Assembly: GCA_030620095.1 (NCBI GenBank)
Contig: JAUTXW010002370.1
Coordinates: forward strand, 62,001-126,000
Length of the DNA: 64,000 nt
Direction: 5' to 3'
DNA from: Kuschelorhynchus macadamiae
Taxonomy: Eukaryota > Arthropoda > Insecta > Coleoptera > Curculionidae
Below are positions 1-9,237 of the stretch, one piece after another; the first letter of the stretch is position 1; every line of letters begins with the position of its first letter. A program made the translations under genes and the position numbers. The notes below the pieces were generated by a model, which saw nothing but the letters and a program-made list of their open reading frames with translations, was not told where the DNA came from and did not search any database.

Positions 1-329
1 AGCATGAATAGGGAACACCAACTGTACATTTTTTATGGTCAAAAAGTTTTAATAGGGTGATATTTCCAACAGCTGTTTGTGAATTTAAAAAGTTAACATT
101 TGGGTGTTTATGGTGTTTCTAAATTTTTGTTGCTTCTAAACAATCCAATTTGCGATTTTTTGTCCATATTGTTCCAGACTTTTTATACTCATTTGTTTTC
201 TTTTGACGTTAAGAATCAAATTAGAGAGTTTTTCTGACTGTCGAAAAGTTACTTTAATATTTTTATTTATTTTTAAAATATTTACAATTTTGTTAGATAT
301 TGGTCCAAAATATGTAATTGTTATATATT
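1..329. other. AT-rich DNA, no gene seen
   Basis: This stretch is AT-rich with no convincing open frame, RNA gene or terminal repeat. It lies on the 3' side of the minus-strand Penelope-like fragment and may be part of its decayed continuation, but I see no GIY-YIG motif to support that. Confidence 0.4.
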
Positions 330-608
330 TTATATGGATGGTTTGCGTTTTTTAAAAATTAGTCTGTTAATTTCAGTTAATTTGCACCCATTATTTATTG
401 CAATAGATCTAATGACGTCAAGTTCCCTATGTTGGTCTAATGGCACAGAAAAAGCTCTATGAGAACTATATGCTGAAAGTTTATTGTCTACGAAATGAAG
501 ATAGTCCTTTGTTATACTTTCATCTCTATAACTGGGATTTCTGTAGATATTAAATTTTAATTTATCAAGCGATCTTTTTAATAGGATGTCTAGAAAATTT
601 GAATGCAT
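330..608 (-). pseudogene. Penelope-like reverse transcriptase fragment
   Basis: The 92-residue frame reads like the end of a Penelope-like (PLE) reverse transcriptase. It starts with a segment of the NFLDILLKR type, followed by a strand of the LKFNIYRNPSYRDES type and then a cluster resembling SSHRAFSVPLDQHRELDV. In that family a 'FLD-hx-hx-YRKPT' block followed by a conserved histidine region lies just before the linker to the GIY-YIG endonuclease. The palm motifs and the endonuclease are absent, so this is a short 3' remnant and not an active gene. The first ATG may not be a true start, because the fragment is truncated. Family assignment is by motif reading only. Confidence 0.6.
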
Positions 609-621
609 TGTTTTTTTTAAG

Positions 622-646
622 GTTAAGTTCGATAGCCGAACTTAAC
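622..646. repeat. Perfect 10-bp hairpin beside the Penelope-like fragment
   Basis: GTTAAGTTCG at 622-631 and CGAACTTAAC at 637-646 are perfect complements around a 5-base spacer. The hairpin lies a few bases upstream (minus-strand sense) of the Penelope-like frame. It could mark an element junction; the role is unknown. Confidence 0.6.
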
Positions 647-651
647 TTCAA

Positions 652-2308
652 CCCAAAAAAATCAAAAATCTTATCGAACCATGTTTAAAAAGAGAAAAGT
701 TTTAATAAGTGCGTTAATAACGTAAAATAAAAATAATTGCCTAGCTTAACCTTCAGTAAATTCTAGTATTAGTGGATACATTTGTTAAATACCCATTTGT
801 GTTAAGGACATCTAGAAAAAATAGCCCACTACTGACATCATACGTGTTATTAATCGGAAACTCGGTACCTAGAGCTGATTTTAGATGACTTGTTATTATT
901 ATTTAGATAATAATCGTGATATTTATAAGTTATAAAACAAAATTTAATTTAAAAATAAGTAGCCTTTAGATAGTGGCGCATTCGATAGTTTTAAGAAAAT
1001 AATGCACAAAGTCAGTATTTTTTAAAAATTATTCAGTTTAGTATTTTGGTCATTTTATTGGGGATGTTGTACAGAACGTAATAAATAACTTTATGGTTTT
1101 TAATAACATTTTTTAAAGAAAAAGTCAATATTTCCTTGCAACTAGTCGTTGCCAGATAACGGAAAATAGCTGAAAGTATTTATTTTTTTAGTGTAAAGAA
1201 ATATTTCTTTACAGTTATTTTGTATACTAAAAAAATAAAATTTTGACAATTTAATCTAGCTTTGTTTCCATAATTACAAAACAAATATTTCATGGCATAC
1301 TTTATTTGTGAATAAAATTAATAATTCTTATTTCAAAATTTTAATAATTGGATTGTAATAATTTATGTCCTTCCAGCAATTTTCGGAAAAATATCTATCA
1401 ATCTTTAGGGTTGTCTGGGAATGTTTCGCTTTTCCAACTTGGTATACCTACAATGTACTATTAGTATTACTTTCCAACCTGCTTTGAGTAGATTAGATAG
1501 ATATTATGTAACTTGTCCCTCTGACGCTATCATTAATATTTTCAAGATAATAAAAAAAACTGGATTAAAAAGAGATCTGTTTGTAGATAACTAAACAAAA
1601 AGTACTAACAAAAAATACCACGTAACGAGCTAGGGCTGCAATCGAGTGAGTTTGTAATACGTTAATTACCATACAAGTTGTGTACTATACTTTTTATACG
1701 ACTATTTTTAAAATACCACATGGTACATTGTTTAAGTTAAATAATAAAAATAATTAATACCGATTTGAACTTCAAATCCCAAATAATGCCGCTGTCACCG
1801 GTCAATGCAAACAATAACAAAAGTCAAAAAGTCAAAACAAAGGTAATGCGATGTAAAGAAATTTTGCGATTTGAGCGGTGTAAGGCTAATTTGATTGTCA
1901 AACTATGCATCATAACCATATAATTATGAGTGGTGATAAAAATAGTTATAGCTGAAAAGCGAAGCATTTGAAAAATGAGTTACCGGAATTGTCGAATCTG
2001 CATATGTGCAAACCATGATGTAAAAAGTTAATTTTTATCCACGAATTTAGGCAACTGTTACAAAATAAGGTTTAAAAGAAAATACTATTCGTAACAGTTC
2101 ATATCTGATAGATATAAAAATTTACAATTAATGTTCGTTCGCAATCAATATTTATATATAACGCAACGTTATATACATGATTTTTATTAAATCAACTTCA
2201 ACTATTATAAACAGATATGCAACATTCGGCAACCATGTGAAAATCTGATATGTTAAACTAAGAAATTCGGATAATTTAAAAAAAAATATATATGACGTAT
2301 TCCTAGAT
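652..2308. other. AT-rich intergenic DNA, no gene seen
   Basis: I find no open frame with recognisable protein character, no terminal inverted repeat and no tRNA-like sequence here. The right edge is set by the target-site duplication of the Mag-like retrotransposon. Confidence 0.5.
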
Positions 2309-2313
2309 AACAC
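2309..2313. repeat. Target-site duplication AACAC (left)
   Basis: The five bases AACAC flank the left LTR of the Mag-like element and recur immediately after the right LTR at 7709-7713. A perfect 5-bp duplication is typical of Ty3-type integration and fixes both element boundaries. Confidence 0.93.
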
Positions 2314-2489
2314 TGTACTATTCTGTTAAATAAAACACTTCTTTATTTGTATACCAGTGCGTCTCGTAATCGAATGAATCCAACTCCCTTGTTACAAATC
2401 ATTCGTCATCGTGCTATCTTTATAACCTATTAGTCACCGATACGTACGGACTGGTTATCTTTATTCTTCCTATATTCCAATACATTACA
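2314..2489 (-). repeat. 3' LTR of the Mag-like element
   Basis: This 176-bp direct repeat appears identical to 7533-7708. Terminal dinucleotides are TG and CA in either reading. On the coding strand it follows a polypurine tract. Confidence 0.95.
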
Positions 2490-2502
2490 TCCCTCCCTTT
2501 TT
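2490..2502 (-). other. Polypurine tract of the Mag-like element
   Basis: On the minus strand this reads AAAAAGGGAGGGA and abuts the 3' LTR. It is the expected plus-strand primer for reverse transcription. Confidence 0.85.
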
Positions 2503-2795
2503 ATAATACTAATACACCATAACATAACCTAACCTAATTAAGAATAAACAGCCTAACATCTTATCCGGCTTATTATTACTCCAAACTAGTAACTAACATT
2601 TATATAATAATAATAATAATATGACACAAATATTAATGTTATACAATCTAACTAAAACTAACCATACAACTTAAAATTAAATTAAATTATATAATGAAAT
2701 ATGATGTGGACTGAATCTATATATGTATATACATATAAATACCTAAGTGTAGTTTCTCTATTATAAGCATCAAAATATCGAGATAATTATTTTAT
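2503..2795 (-). other. 3' non-coding part of the Mag-like element
   Basis: About 290 bp of AT-rich sequence lie between the integrase stop codon and the polypurine tract, with a short (ATA)n run near 2605. No third open frame is visible, so the element lacks an envelope gene. Confidence 0.7.
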
Positions 2796-4586
2796 TTATT
2801 GTTCATGCGTAGTGGCAGCTGTATTGTCAACGCATTTCCACTCTCCTTCAACTCTCTTCAAATGTACAATATTACGTCGCAATTTTTCCCCCGTTTGATC
2901 GTTTCTTAAGTGTACATCCCCACCTTTCTTTTGGATTACCGTGTGCGGTACTGGATTGAAAGGGGGTGTTATTTTGTTTTCTTTTACCAGAGATTTCACA
3001 TATACTTTACTACCTTCTTCAAGTTCGGTTTCATTTGCTCTTCTTTTTCGGTCTGCATATTCTCTCCCCTTTTCTTTTTGCAATTGATCGTTATCCTTCA
3101 CTTCTTCATTTATTATTGTATGTTCCATATCTCGTATATTAGGGATTTTATCTCTAAAGACTCTTTTGAAAAACAACTCGGCTGGTGTTTTCCCCGTTAT
3201 TGTATGTGGTGTGCTATTATACATTGTTAAGTAATCTAATAATTCTTTTTTCCAGTCATGTTTTAGTGCTTGACTTATTTTTAAACGCTTTAAAATGTCT
3301 CTATTTTGTCTCTCCACCTCGCCGTTTTGCTGAGGCCAATATGGAATACTATGATATAAAGTAATGTCTCGTTCTTTGCAAAAATTTTTCATATCTGTGC
3401 TAGTAAATTGTCTGCCATTGTCAGATGTAATTGATAGTGGATTTCCCACCCGTGAGAATATTTCTTGTAATGCCTTAACCGTAAAGGAAGCTGAAATATC
3501 CTTTGTTATTTTAATTTCTTTATAACGGCTGAAGTAATCGATAATTACAAATAAATATTCCCCGCTGGGTAAGGGCCCCATAAAATCCACTGCCACATCA
3601 ATCCAGGCATCCAGTGGTATCTCCCTTCTCTTGAGAGGATTTGGCATATTTGGAGTCGACACTAACGTACACCCTCTGCATGTCTTGATTAATTTTTCCA
3701 CATCCTTATCCATACTTGGCCACCAGACTTTAGTGCGGAGCCTATTTTTCATGGCCACGATGCCTGGGTGACCCTCGTGAGCTGCTCGTAAAACCCGATC
3801 CCGAAGCTTTTCTGGAATAACGATCCTTGTACCTCTTAGTAAAATTTCATCGTTAAAACAAAGTTCGGTATTTAATAATTTGTAAGATTTTAAATCGCTG
3901 TCCCATTTGTTCGAACTTAATCCCTCTTTAACCTTAATTATTTCTGTATCATCCTTAGAAAAATACTTGATTTCTGACATCGGAACTGCTATAGGCCGGG
4001 CATATTCTGTTATTTGCCGAACTTGATCTTCGTCGAAGCTTTTTCTAGTTGTAGAGTTTTGGGTACATAGCCTTGATAACGGGTCTGCTACATTTGTCTT
4101 GCCTGGTTTATAGATAACAGTGAAATTGTACGCTTGTAATCGTAACACCCATCTCTCAATCCTTGCACATGGTTTAGACCTTGGGCTGAAAATTGTTTCC
4201 AGTGGTTTGTGGTCTGTTATTAATTCAAACGAATATTTTCCATATAAGTAGACCTTAAAGTGTTCCACCGCCCAAACCAATGCTAGCGCTTCTTTTTCGG
4301 TCTGACAATATCTTCTTTCACAGTCTGACAAGCTCTTATTCCCAAATGCGATTATTCGCGGACCTTTATTATTTATCTGAATTAACACTGCGCCTAATCC
4401 CACGGGACTAGCATCAGCCATAACTTGTGTGCGTTCACTTGGATTGTAGTACCCTAATGTTTTAATGTTAGCCAAACATTCCTTTAATTTATTAAAAGCT
4501 GTGTCTTGTTCTAAAGACCAATATTGCTGTATGTTTGCTTTTTTTGTTAGTTTTAAACGCAGAAACTTCCTAAGTGGCTCTGTCAA
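2796..4586 (-). CDS. pol: Pol C-terminal part: RNase H and integrase (Mag-like Ty3)
   Basis: A 596-residue frame. The N-terminal third is RNase H: a MADASPVGLGAVLI block carries its catalytic Asp, and ITDHKPLE marks the later conserved block. The integrase follows with an H-x3-H / C-x2-C zinc-binding region (AAHEGHPG to CRGC). Its D,D35E core has Asp in DFMGP and in TSDNGRQF, and Glu in NGEVERQN; I count 35 residues between the last two. The C-terminal tail resembles a chromatin- or DNA-binding domain of Ty3 integrases. The first ATG is not the biological start. The same frame is open a little further upstream and is homologous to the RT-RNase H connection, so this is the 3' half of one pol split by a one-base frameshift near 4632. 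Confidence 0.92.
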   Translation of the reverse strand: MTEPLRKFLRLKLTKKANIQQYWSLEQDTAFNKLKECLANIKTLGYYNPSERTQVMADASPVGLGAVLIQINNKGPRIIAFGNKSLSDCERRYCQTEKEALALVWAVEHFKVYLYGKYSFELITDHKPLETIFSPRSKPCARIERWVLRLQAYNFTVIYKPGKTNVADPLSRLCTQNSTTRKSFDEDQVRQITEYARPIAVPMSEIKYFSKDDTEIIKVKEGLSSNKWDSDLKSYKLLNTELCFNDEILLRGTRIVIPEKLRDRVLRAAHEGHPGIVAMKNRLRTKVWWPSMDKDVEKLIKTCRGCTLVSTPNMPNPLKRREIPLDAWIDVAVDFMGPLPSGEYLFVIIDYFSRYKEIKITKDISASFTVKALQEIFSRVGNPLSITSDNGRQFTSTDMKNFCKERDITLYHSIPYWPQQNGEVERQNRDILKRLKISQALKHDWKKELLDYLTMYNSTPHTITGKTPAELFFKRVFRDKIPNIRDMEHTIINEEVKDNDQLQKEKGREYADRKRRANETELEEGSKVYVKSLVKENKITPPFNPVPHTVIQKKGGDVHLRNDQTGEKLRRNIVHLKRVEGEWKCVDNTAATTHEQ

Positions 4587-4624
4587 AGTAGCCAGATTTG
4601 GAATCCACTTCCCAACATAGTTGA

Positions 4625-5860
4625 TTAATCCAAAAAACTTTGCATTTCTTCAATAGTGTCTGGTTTCCTAAATGATAATATGCCAGCAACATACGTTTTT
4701 AAAGGTTTGATTCCAGTTGAATTTAATGTGTGCCCTAAAAAGTTTATTTCTCTAAGTCTGTATTGACATTTTTCTTCATTCAACAGTACATTGTATTTTC
4801 GGAGTGTTTCTAAAGTATGTGTTAAACATTTATCATGCTCTTTAACATTTTGTCCAAAAACAATTATGTCATCAACAAAATTACGAGTTCCTTCACAACC
4901 AGTTAGAATTCTCTCCAGAGTCTTTTGAAATAATTCAGGAGCACATGTTATGCCGAACATTAGACGTTTATAACGGTAGAGACTTTTACTAGTAATAAAT
5001 GTAGTTATGTACCGACAGTCTGGAGATAATTCAAGCTGGTGAAAAGCATTCTTTATATCCAAACGAGAAAATACATTTGCATTTTTAAAACTCGGCAACA
5101 TCGTATCCATAGTTGGTAGAGGGTGATTTTCTCTTATTATGGCCTTATTAGCCATTCGCATGTCAATACAGATGCGTATTTCCCCATTTTCTTTTAAAAC
5201 TGGCACCATTGGAGAAACCCATTTTGACGCTTCATTTACAGGTTCTATTATGTCAGATTCCATCAGTTCTTTTAATTTAGCTTCTACTTTAGCTTCAAGT
5301 GGTATTGGTATCCTCCTGTATGGTTGTGCAACCGGTGACACGGACCTATTTATCGGAATGTCTATTACTATATCCTTAAACTTGGGAAACTCCTCTATTA
5401 AATTAATATCGAGACCTATTTTTAAAACATTTAAAGCCATTGCTGTTGTTTTGCCAATCAGATTTTTTGTTCCACCTTCTATTACGTAAAATATACCCTT
5501 TTCCTGGTTGTTCCCTGCCTGAATTAGCGCTTCAAATGACCCTATCACTCTTAATGGCGTTTTACTGGCATAAGCCAAAAAAGTTTTGTCCGGACTTTTT
5601 ATTTGATTCCAAACTTTTATACCCTTTTGCTTTAGATATTTCCAAGTCTTGTCCGTAATTAAATTACTCTTGCTCCCTGAATCAATCATCATTTTTATAC
5701 TAACTGATCCGAGGATGCAAGGTATCTCTGTATCATCGTCAATTTGGAAAATGTATTCTGTTTCTTGTGAACCTTCCCCAGATTGGTGTGAATTTTGCTC
5801 GTCATTATCGATGTAATATAAAGATTCTTTTCTTTTGTTAGAAAATGAGTTAAAAGAATT
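4625..5860 (-). CDS. pol: Pol N-terminal part: protease and reverse transcriptase (Mag-like Ty3)
   Basis: The frame is open from the codon after the gag stop (5860) to a TAA at 4625; the first ATG is only at 5692. An aspartic protease with the MIDSGSKSNLI motif (DSG) comes first. The reverse transcriptase follows, with WVSPMVPV, RICIDMR, FSRLDIKNAFHQ, the LMFGITCAPELFQ block and the catalytic FVDD box, then the LNEEKC and NFLGH blocks. It stops right after the conserved QSFL where the connection to RNase H begins; the homologous sequence continues in another frame. Loss of one G after a T run around 4632 explains the break. The protein would be made as a Gag-Pol fusion; how it passes the TAA at 5861-5863 is unclear. 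Confidence 0.9.
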   Translation of the reverse strand, partial: NSFNSFSNKRKESLYYIDNDEQNSHQSGEGSQETEYIFQIDDDTEIPCILGSVSIKMMIDSGSKSNLITDKTWKYLKQKGIKVWNQIKSPDKTFLAYASKTPLRVIGSFEALIQAGNNQEKGIFYVIEGGTKNLIGKTTAMALNVLKIGLDINLIEEFPKFKDIVIDIPINRSVSPVAQPYRRIPIPLEAKVEAKLKELMESDIIEPVNEASKWVSPMVPVLKENGEIRICIDMRMANKAIIRENHPLPTMDTMLPSFKNANVFSRLDIKNAFHQLELSPDCRYITTFITSKSLYRYKRLMFGITCAPELFQKTLERILTGCEGTRNFVDDIIVFGQNVKEHDKCLTHTLETLRKYNVLLNEEKCQYRLREINFLGHTLNSTGIKPLKTYVAGILSFRKPDTIEEMQSFLD

Positions 5861-6639
5861 TTACCTTTTAATGCCCTGTTTTGCATTGAAATTGCTGCCA
5901 CTACGACACTGATTTCTAAAATGTCCTATTTTTTGACATTTTAAACATCTTTTATTAATAGCTGGGCACTGATCCCGCTCAGCGTGTACAAAAGCCCCAC
6001 ATCTACCACAATATTTGAACCTATTGTCTCTAAATTTACTTGTTGTCGGTCTTTGATCAATTTTGTATACTTGATGAGTGGCTTTTGTGTCACTGAATTC
6101 TTGCAATTCACGATTTATGGACTCTAAACCATTGGCTTCAGCCAAAATTGTTTCTAACGTAACAGTATCACCTAAAGCTAATATTTTTTTTCTTAATTCT
6201 ACAGAACTACATTTCTCTACTACCTGGTCAACTAGATTTTCCTCAATATTCAAAAATTTACACTTGCTAGCCTGAATTCTTAATCTAACTATGAACTTTT
6301 CGAACTTTTCCTCTGGTTCCTGTTTAATTTTTCTAAATAGATAACGTTCATACAACTTACTTTGTTTAGGTTTAAAATACTCATCTAGTTTTTGCAGTGC
6401 CGCTTCAAAAACATCTTCTCCTTCCTTTGGTTTATCTACATGTGCGCCTGGAATGTTGTAGTACAGTTCCTGCAAGGTCAGCCCTCCAGAGTGCAGTAAG
6501 ATGGCTCGTTTTTTCTTTGCGTCATCGACATTTATGGCATCCAAATATATATTGAATGTTTCCACTTGTCCCATCTCAAACCCACTGAGCTATGGTCTCC
6601 CTCGCAATCAAATGGCTCAATACTCGTTAAACCACTCAT
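5861..6639 (-). CDS. gag: Gag with two zinc knuckles (Mag-like Ty3)
   Basis: The long open part (6574-5861, 237 residues) has a helical capsid-like region and two cysteine-histidine knuckles near the C terminus: C-x2-C-x4-H-x5-C (CGRCGAFVH...) and C-x2-C-x4-H-x4-C (CLKCQKIGHFRNQC). These bind genomic RNA in the particle. A better start is the ATG at 6639. It opens a different frame whose peptide has the expected Mag Gag N terminus ending in RWDKW, and it would join the main frame near 6555 if one base were missing there. The gag stop TAA at 5861-5863 is in the same frame as the downstream protease. Confidence 0.88.
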
Positions 6640-6753
6640 TTTTAGAACCTTGAATTAATAATAATTAACAATATTACCTTCTTTTAGCAGCTATTAAAGT
6701 TAACTTAAATCCATTAAAAACTGTAGATAAAATGAAACCTTCAAACGCGACAT

Positions 6754-6801
6754 TATAATAATAATAATTATTATTATTATTACTATTATTATTATTATTA
6801 T
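6754..6801. repeat. Inverted trinucleotide runs (ATA)n-(TTA)n
   Basis: An (ATA)n run is followed at once by (TTA)n with one interruption, so the tract can fold back on itself. It lies inside the leader of the Mag-like element. Confidence 0.8.
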
Positions 6802-7048
6802 ACATATACATACATATTGTTATTATCATTTTTGCAAATACCCTATAAGGCTACAGAAAACTTTATTTTACCAACTATGAAAAATTCTACTATCGTTTCC
6901 CAAAATAATTTAATTCTTTCGTAATTTTTTCCGCTCGTGAGTTAAATTTTTTTTTCAACCTAATATAGTCTCCTATCTAACACCTTGTATAAAAATAACT
7001 ATGTATTTTAAACCACAAAAATTATAATGAGCTCAGACACTTTTATTA

Positions 7049-7373
7049 GTTTTTTAAACCTCTATTTACCTGGGGTGGTTTTTAAACCATCCCTCCCACT
7101 CCCTATGAAGCAACCTAAAAATTTAATTTATAGGCTTTGGGTTTTAACCCTGCTTATTATTATTTATTCATTTATTTTCTGGGAAAGTTTCTAAACAATC
7201 CCTCTGGTTCTAGGTCTCTTTAAGACCTTTATTAGGTCCCACTCCCAATTTCGTTAATGGTTTTCAAACCAGTTTAAGGCCTTTAACCTTTTAAAATACC
7301 AATTATTTTTTCTGTTTTTTTTTTCATTTCAACTTCCGGATTTTAATCCATTTACTTCCTGGTTTTTAAACCA
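7049..7373. promoter_or_regulatory. Array of short palindromes in the retrotransposon leader
   Basis: At least eight short inverted repeats lie in 325 bp: 7049-7059, 7076-7089 (TGGTTTTTAAACCA), 7139-7150 (GGGTTTTAACCC), 7181-7202 (GGGA-aa-GTTT-ct-AAAC-aa-TCCC), 7212-7228 (AGGTCT/AGACCT), 7258-7271 (TGGTTTTCAAACCA), 7338-7349 (GGATTTTAATCC) and 7360-7373 (TGGTTTTTAAACCA). The centre is usually TTTTAA, while the outer bases change in matched pairs (TGG/CCA, GGG/CCC, GGA/TCC), so symmetry is conserved rather than one sequence. The position matches the protein-binding repeat array (insulator) in the leader of Drosophila gypsy. A binding-site array or RNA hairpins are both possible; the function is inferred. 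Confidence 0.6.
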
Positions 7374-7515
7374 ATAAAAATTTCTCAAACAATTTTATTC
7401 TATTACAATGCTAATAATATCTACTTACTTTTTCCGAAATCACTAGAAAATTAAACTAATTTAATAACTGATTATATTCACAGGCACTCACTACCAATAA
7501 CACTGTTTTTCTTTT

Positions 7516-7528
7516 ATCCTCGTCGCCA
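7516..7528 (-). other. Primer binding site, complementary to tRNA-Ser(GCU)
   Basis: The minus strand reads TGGCGACGAGGAT four bases after the 5' LTR. This complements the CCA-containing 3' end of eukaryotic tRNA-Ser(GCU). A serine tRNA primer agrees with the Mag lineage. Confidence 0.8.
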
Positions 7529-7532
7529 AAAA

Positions 7533-7708
7533 TGTACTATTCTGTTAAATAAAACACTTCTTTATTTGTATACCAGTGCGTCTCGTAATCGAATGAATCC
7601 AACTCCCTTGTTACAAATCATTCGTCATCGTGCTATCTTTATAACCTATTAGTCACCGATACGTACGGACTGGTTATCTTTATTCTTCCTATATTCCAAT
7701 ACATTACA
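7533..7708 (-). repeat. 5' LTR of the Mag-like element
   Basis: Promoter-bearing LTR in the minus-strand reading, with no difference seen from 2314-2489. Its outer edge is fixed by the AACAC duplication. Confidence 0.95.
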
Positions 7709-7713
7709 AACAC
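7709..7713. repeat. Target-site duplication AACAC (right)
   Basis: Partner of 2309-2313. Confidence 0.93.
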
Positions 7714-8188
7714 TTCTATTTCCTACTTCTTACCGTTTTCAGTTCATAAATGAAACACAAATTAGAATATACCTAAAGAATGGATATCCAAATTTTAAAT
7801 ACATTTTCACTGGATAGCAGTTTTTTTTTTAATTTAGGCGAGTTGCTATTGTTTTTCTTTGGGTCCAATATAATATATTAAAAAATCTGAGACGGATATT
7901 TTATAAATATCTCTCATTTTCTAATTTTAGCTTCCGGAATTTCTGCATATTATATATCTATAAAGTCTTGATAGCATAAGTTCAGGTATCAAACAGACTC
8001 ACTTTTCTACGGAATTTTAGCATCATAACCATAGGGAAAAAAATCGGTAAATTTCTTTACCGTTTTTTTTTTTCGATTTTAACAGAACAACAAGAGGTTT
8101 GTTAACGAAAACCATTTAGAAACTTAATATCTAGGAAATATCTGCGAACCTACTGAGTAGATAAAGACTGGTAATATGTGTTTTCCTG
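7714..8188. other. AT-rich DNA, no gene seen
   Basis: No open frame or repeat end recognised between the retrotransposon and the hammerhead-like motif. Confidence 0.5.
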
Positions 8189-8240
8189 CAGGATATATAT
8201 ATCCTGAGGATGCACAAATTAAGTTCCGAAACGTCGATAA
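8189..8240 (+). other. Degenerate hammerhead-like motif, Penelope type
   Basis: A palindrome GGATATATATATCC (8191-8204) runs into CTGAGGA and, 18 bases on, CGAAACGTCG. The order CTGANGA ... GAAAC is the hammerhead ribozyme core carried by terminal repeats of Penelope-like elements. One core base differs (G for T), so activity is doubtful. It probably marks a decayed Penelope end. Confidence 0.35.
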
Positions 8241-8309
8241 TTTAAAAAATGTTTTTTTTTTCTCGATCTTAACCTCAAATAATATACCACCCTAAAAATT
8301 TTTTTTAAC

Positions 8310-9237
8310 ATTGTTCAGCCATATTGAATTTTTGCCAAAATTTTAAGTCAATTGAATAAGTAGTATTTGAGCTATGTCGTACTATGCTTGACATACAGGC
8401 AGACAGACCGACAGACGGACCGACGAATCTGACAGAACATGTTTTTTTGGCATCTAGAGACGTTAAAACGTGAATATATGTAATATCGAGGGGGTGAATT
8501 TTTCATGATTACAAAATTTTAGTTTTACTAGTTAAGCACTATACTACAATTAGTTATGACACACAATTTGCACTCATTAAATAGTTCCTAGTTTTTTATT
8601 ATAGGCCGCCATCTTAGATTCGTACCAAAATTTTACCAGTTGATTCCAACATAATAATTGATGTTTATGCAAAATTTGAAATAAATTCGACAAGTAGCTT
8701 TTTCGTAATATTTTTTCTTAACATTTCACTAGGCCGCCACTTTGTTTTTGCCATACTCGATTTTTATCAAAATATTACCAGATCATCCCCATATGACTCT
8801 TAACTATTTATCAAAATTTGTGGGTCAATCGGGTTAGTTCAATGCGGCGAACTGACAAACAGACAGACAGATCGATAGACGGGCTGACGGAATTGACGAA
8901 ATATATTTTTGGAATCTAGGGACGCTATATTATTTGGCCGCCATTTTGTTCGGCCATCTTGAATTTGTACCACTATTTTACTAGTTGATCCTTATAACAC
9001 AATTAGTTATGGTACGCAATTTGAAATCAAACCATTAAGCAGTTTTTTCAGGCTGAATTTTTGAATATTTTATTAAGCCGCCATTTTGTTCCGCCATCTT
9101 GGACTCGTACCAAATGTTATCAGTTGATTCCAACATAATACTTGATGTTTTCGCAAAATTTGAGATATATTAATTGAGGAGTTTTTTAATAATAATTTTT
9201 TTTACATTTCACTAAGCTGCCATTTTGTTTCACCATA
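8310..9237 (+). repeat. Dispersed repeat family A, copy 1, left part
   Basis: Diverged internal units repeat the phrases AGGCCGCCATTTTGTTCCGC, then CGTACCAAAATTTTACCAGTT, then a GACA-rich stretch, then GGCATCTAGGGACGCTAAAA. The same phrases recur at 15996-17178, 39457-40412, 45290-46046 (minus), 53866-55108 and in fragments elsewhere. No coding frame is maintained. This copy is interrupted at 9238 and resumes at 10191. Confidence 0.8.

Larger units (their letters stand above)
6640..7515 (-). other. Long leader of the Mag-like element
   Basis: Nearly 880 bp separate the primer site from gag, long for an element of this size, with no open frame. It contains back-to-back trinucleotide runs (6754-6801) and a regular array of short palindromes (7049-7373), listed separately. 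Confidence 0.75.
2314..7708 (-). mobile_element. Mag-like Ty3 (gypsy) LTR retrotransposon, complete in structure
   Basis: This 5395-bp element is read on the minus strand. It has 176-bp LTRs starting TGTA and ending TACA, a perfect AACAC target duplication, a primer site next to the 5' LTR, a polypurine tract next to the 3' LTR, a gag with two zinc knuckles, and a pol in the order protease, reverse transcriptase, RNase H, integrase. That pol order defines Ty3 over Ty1. The paired CX2C zinc fingers and the tRNA-Ser primer point to the Mag lineage. The LTRs look identical base for base, so the insertion is recent. The reading frame is nevertheless interrupted three times: near 6555, at the TAA 5861-5863, and near 4632. 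No env-like gene is present. Confidence 0.93.

Noticed and set aside
5139..5658. Plus-strand frames opposite pol
   Set aside because: Antisense shadows of the Mag-like reverse transcriptase and protease.
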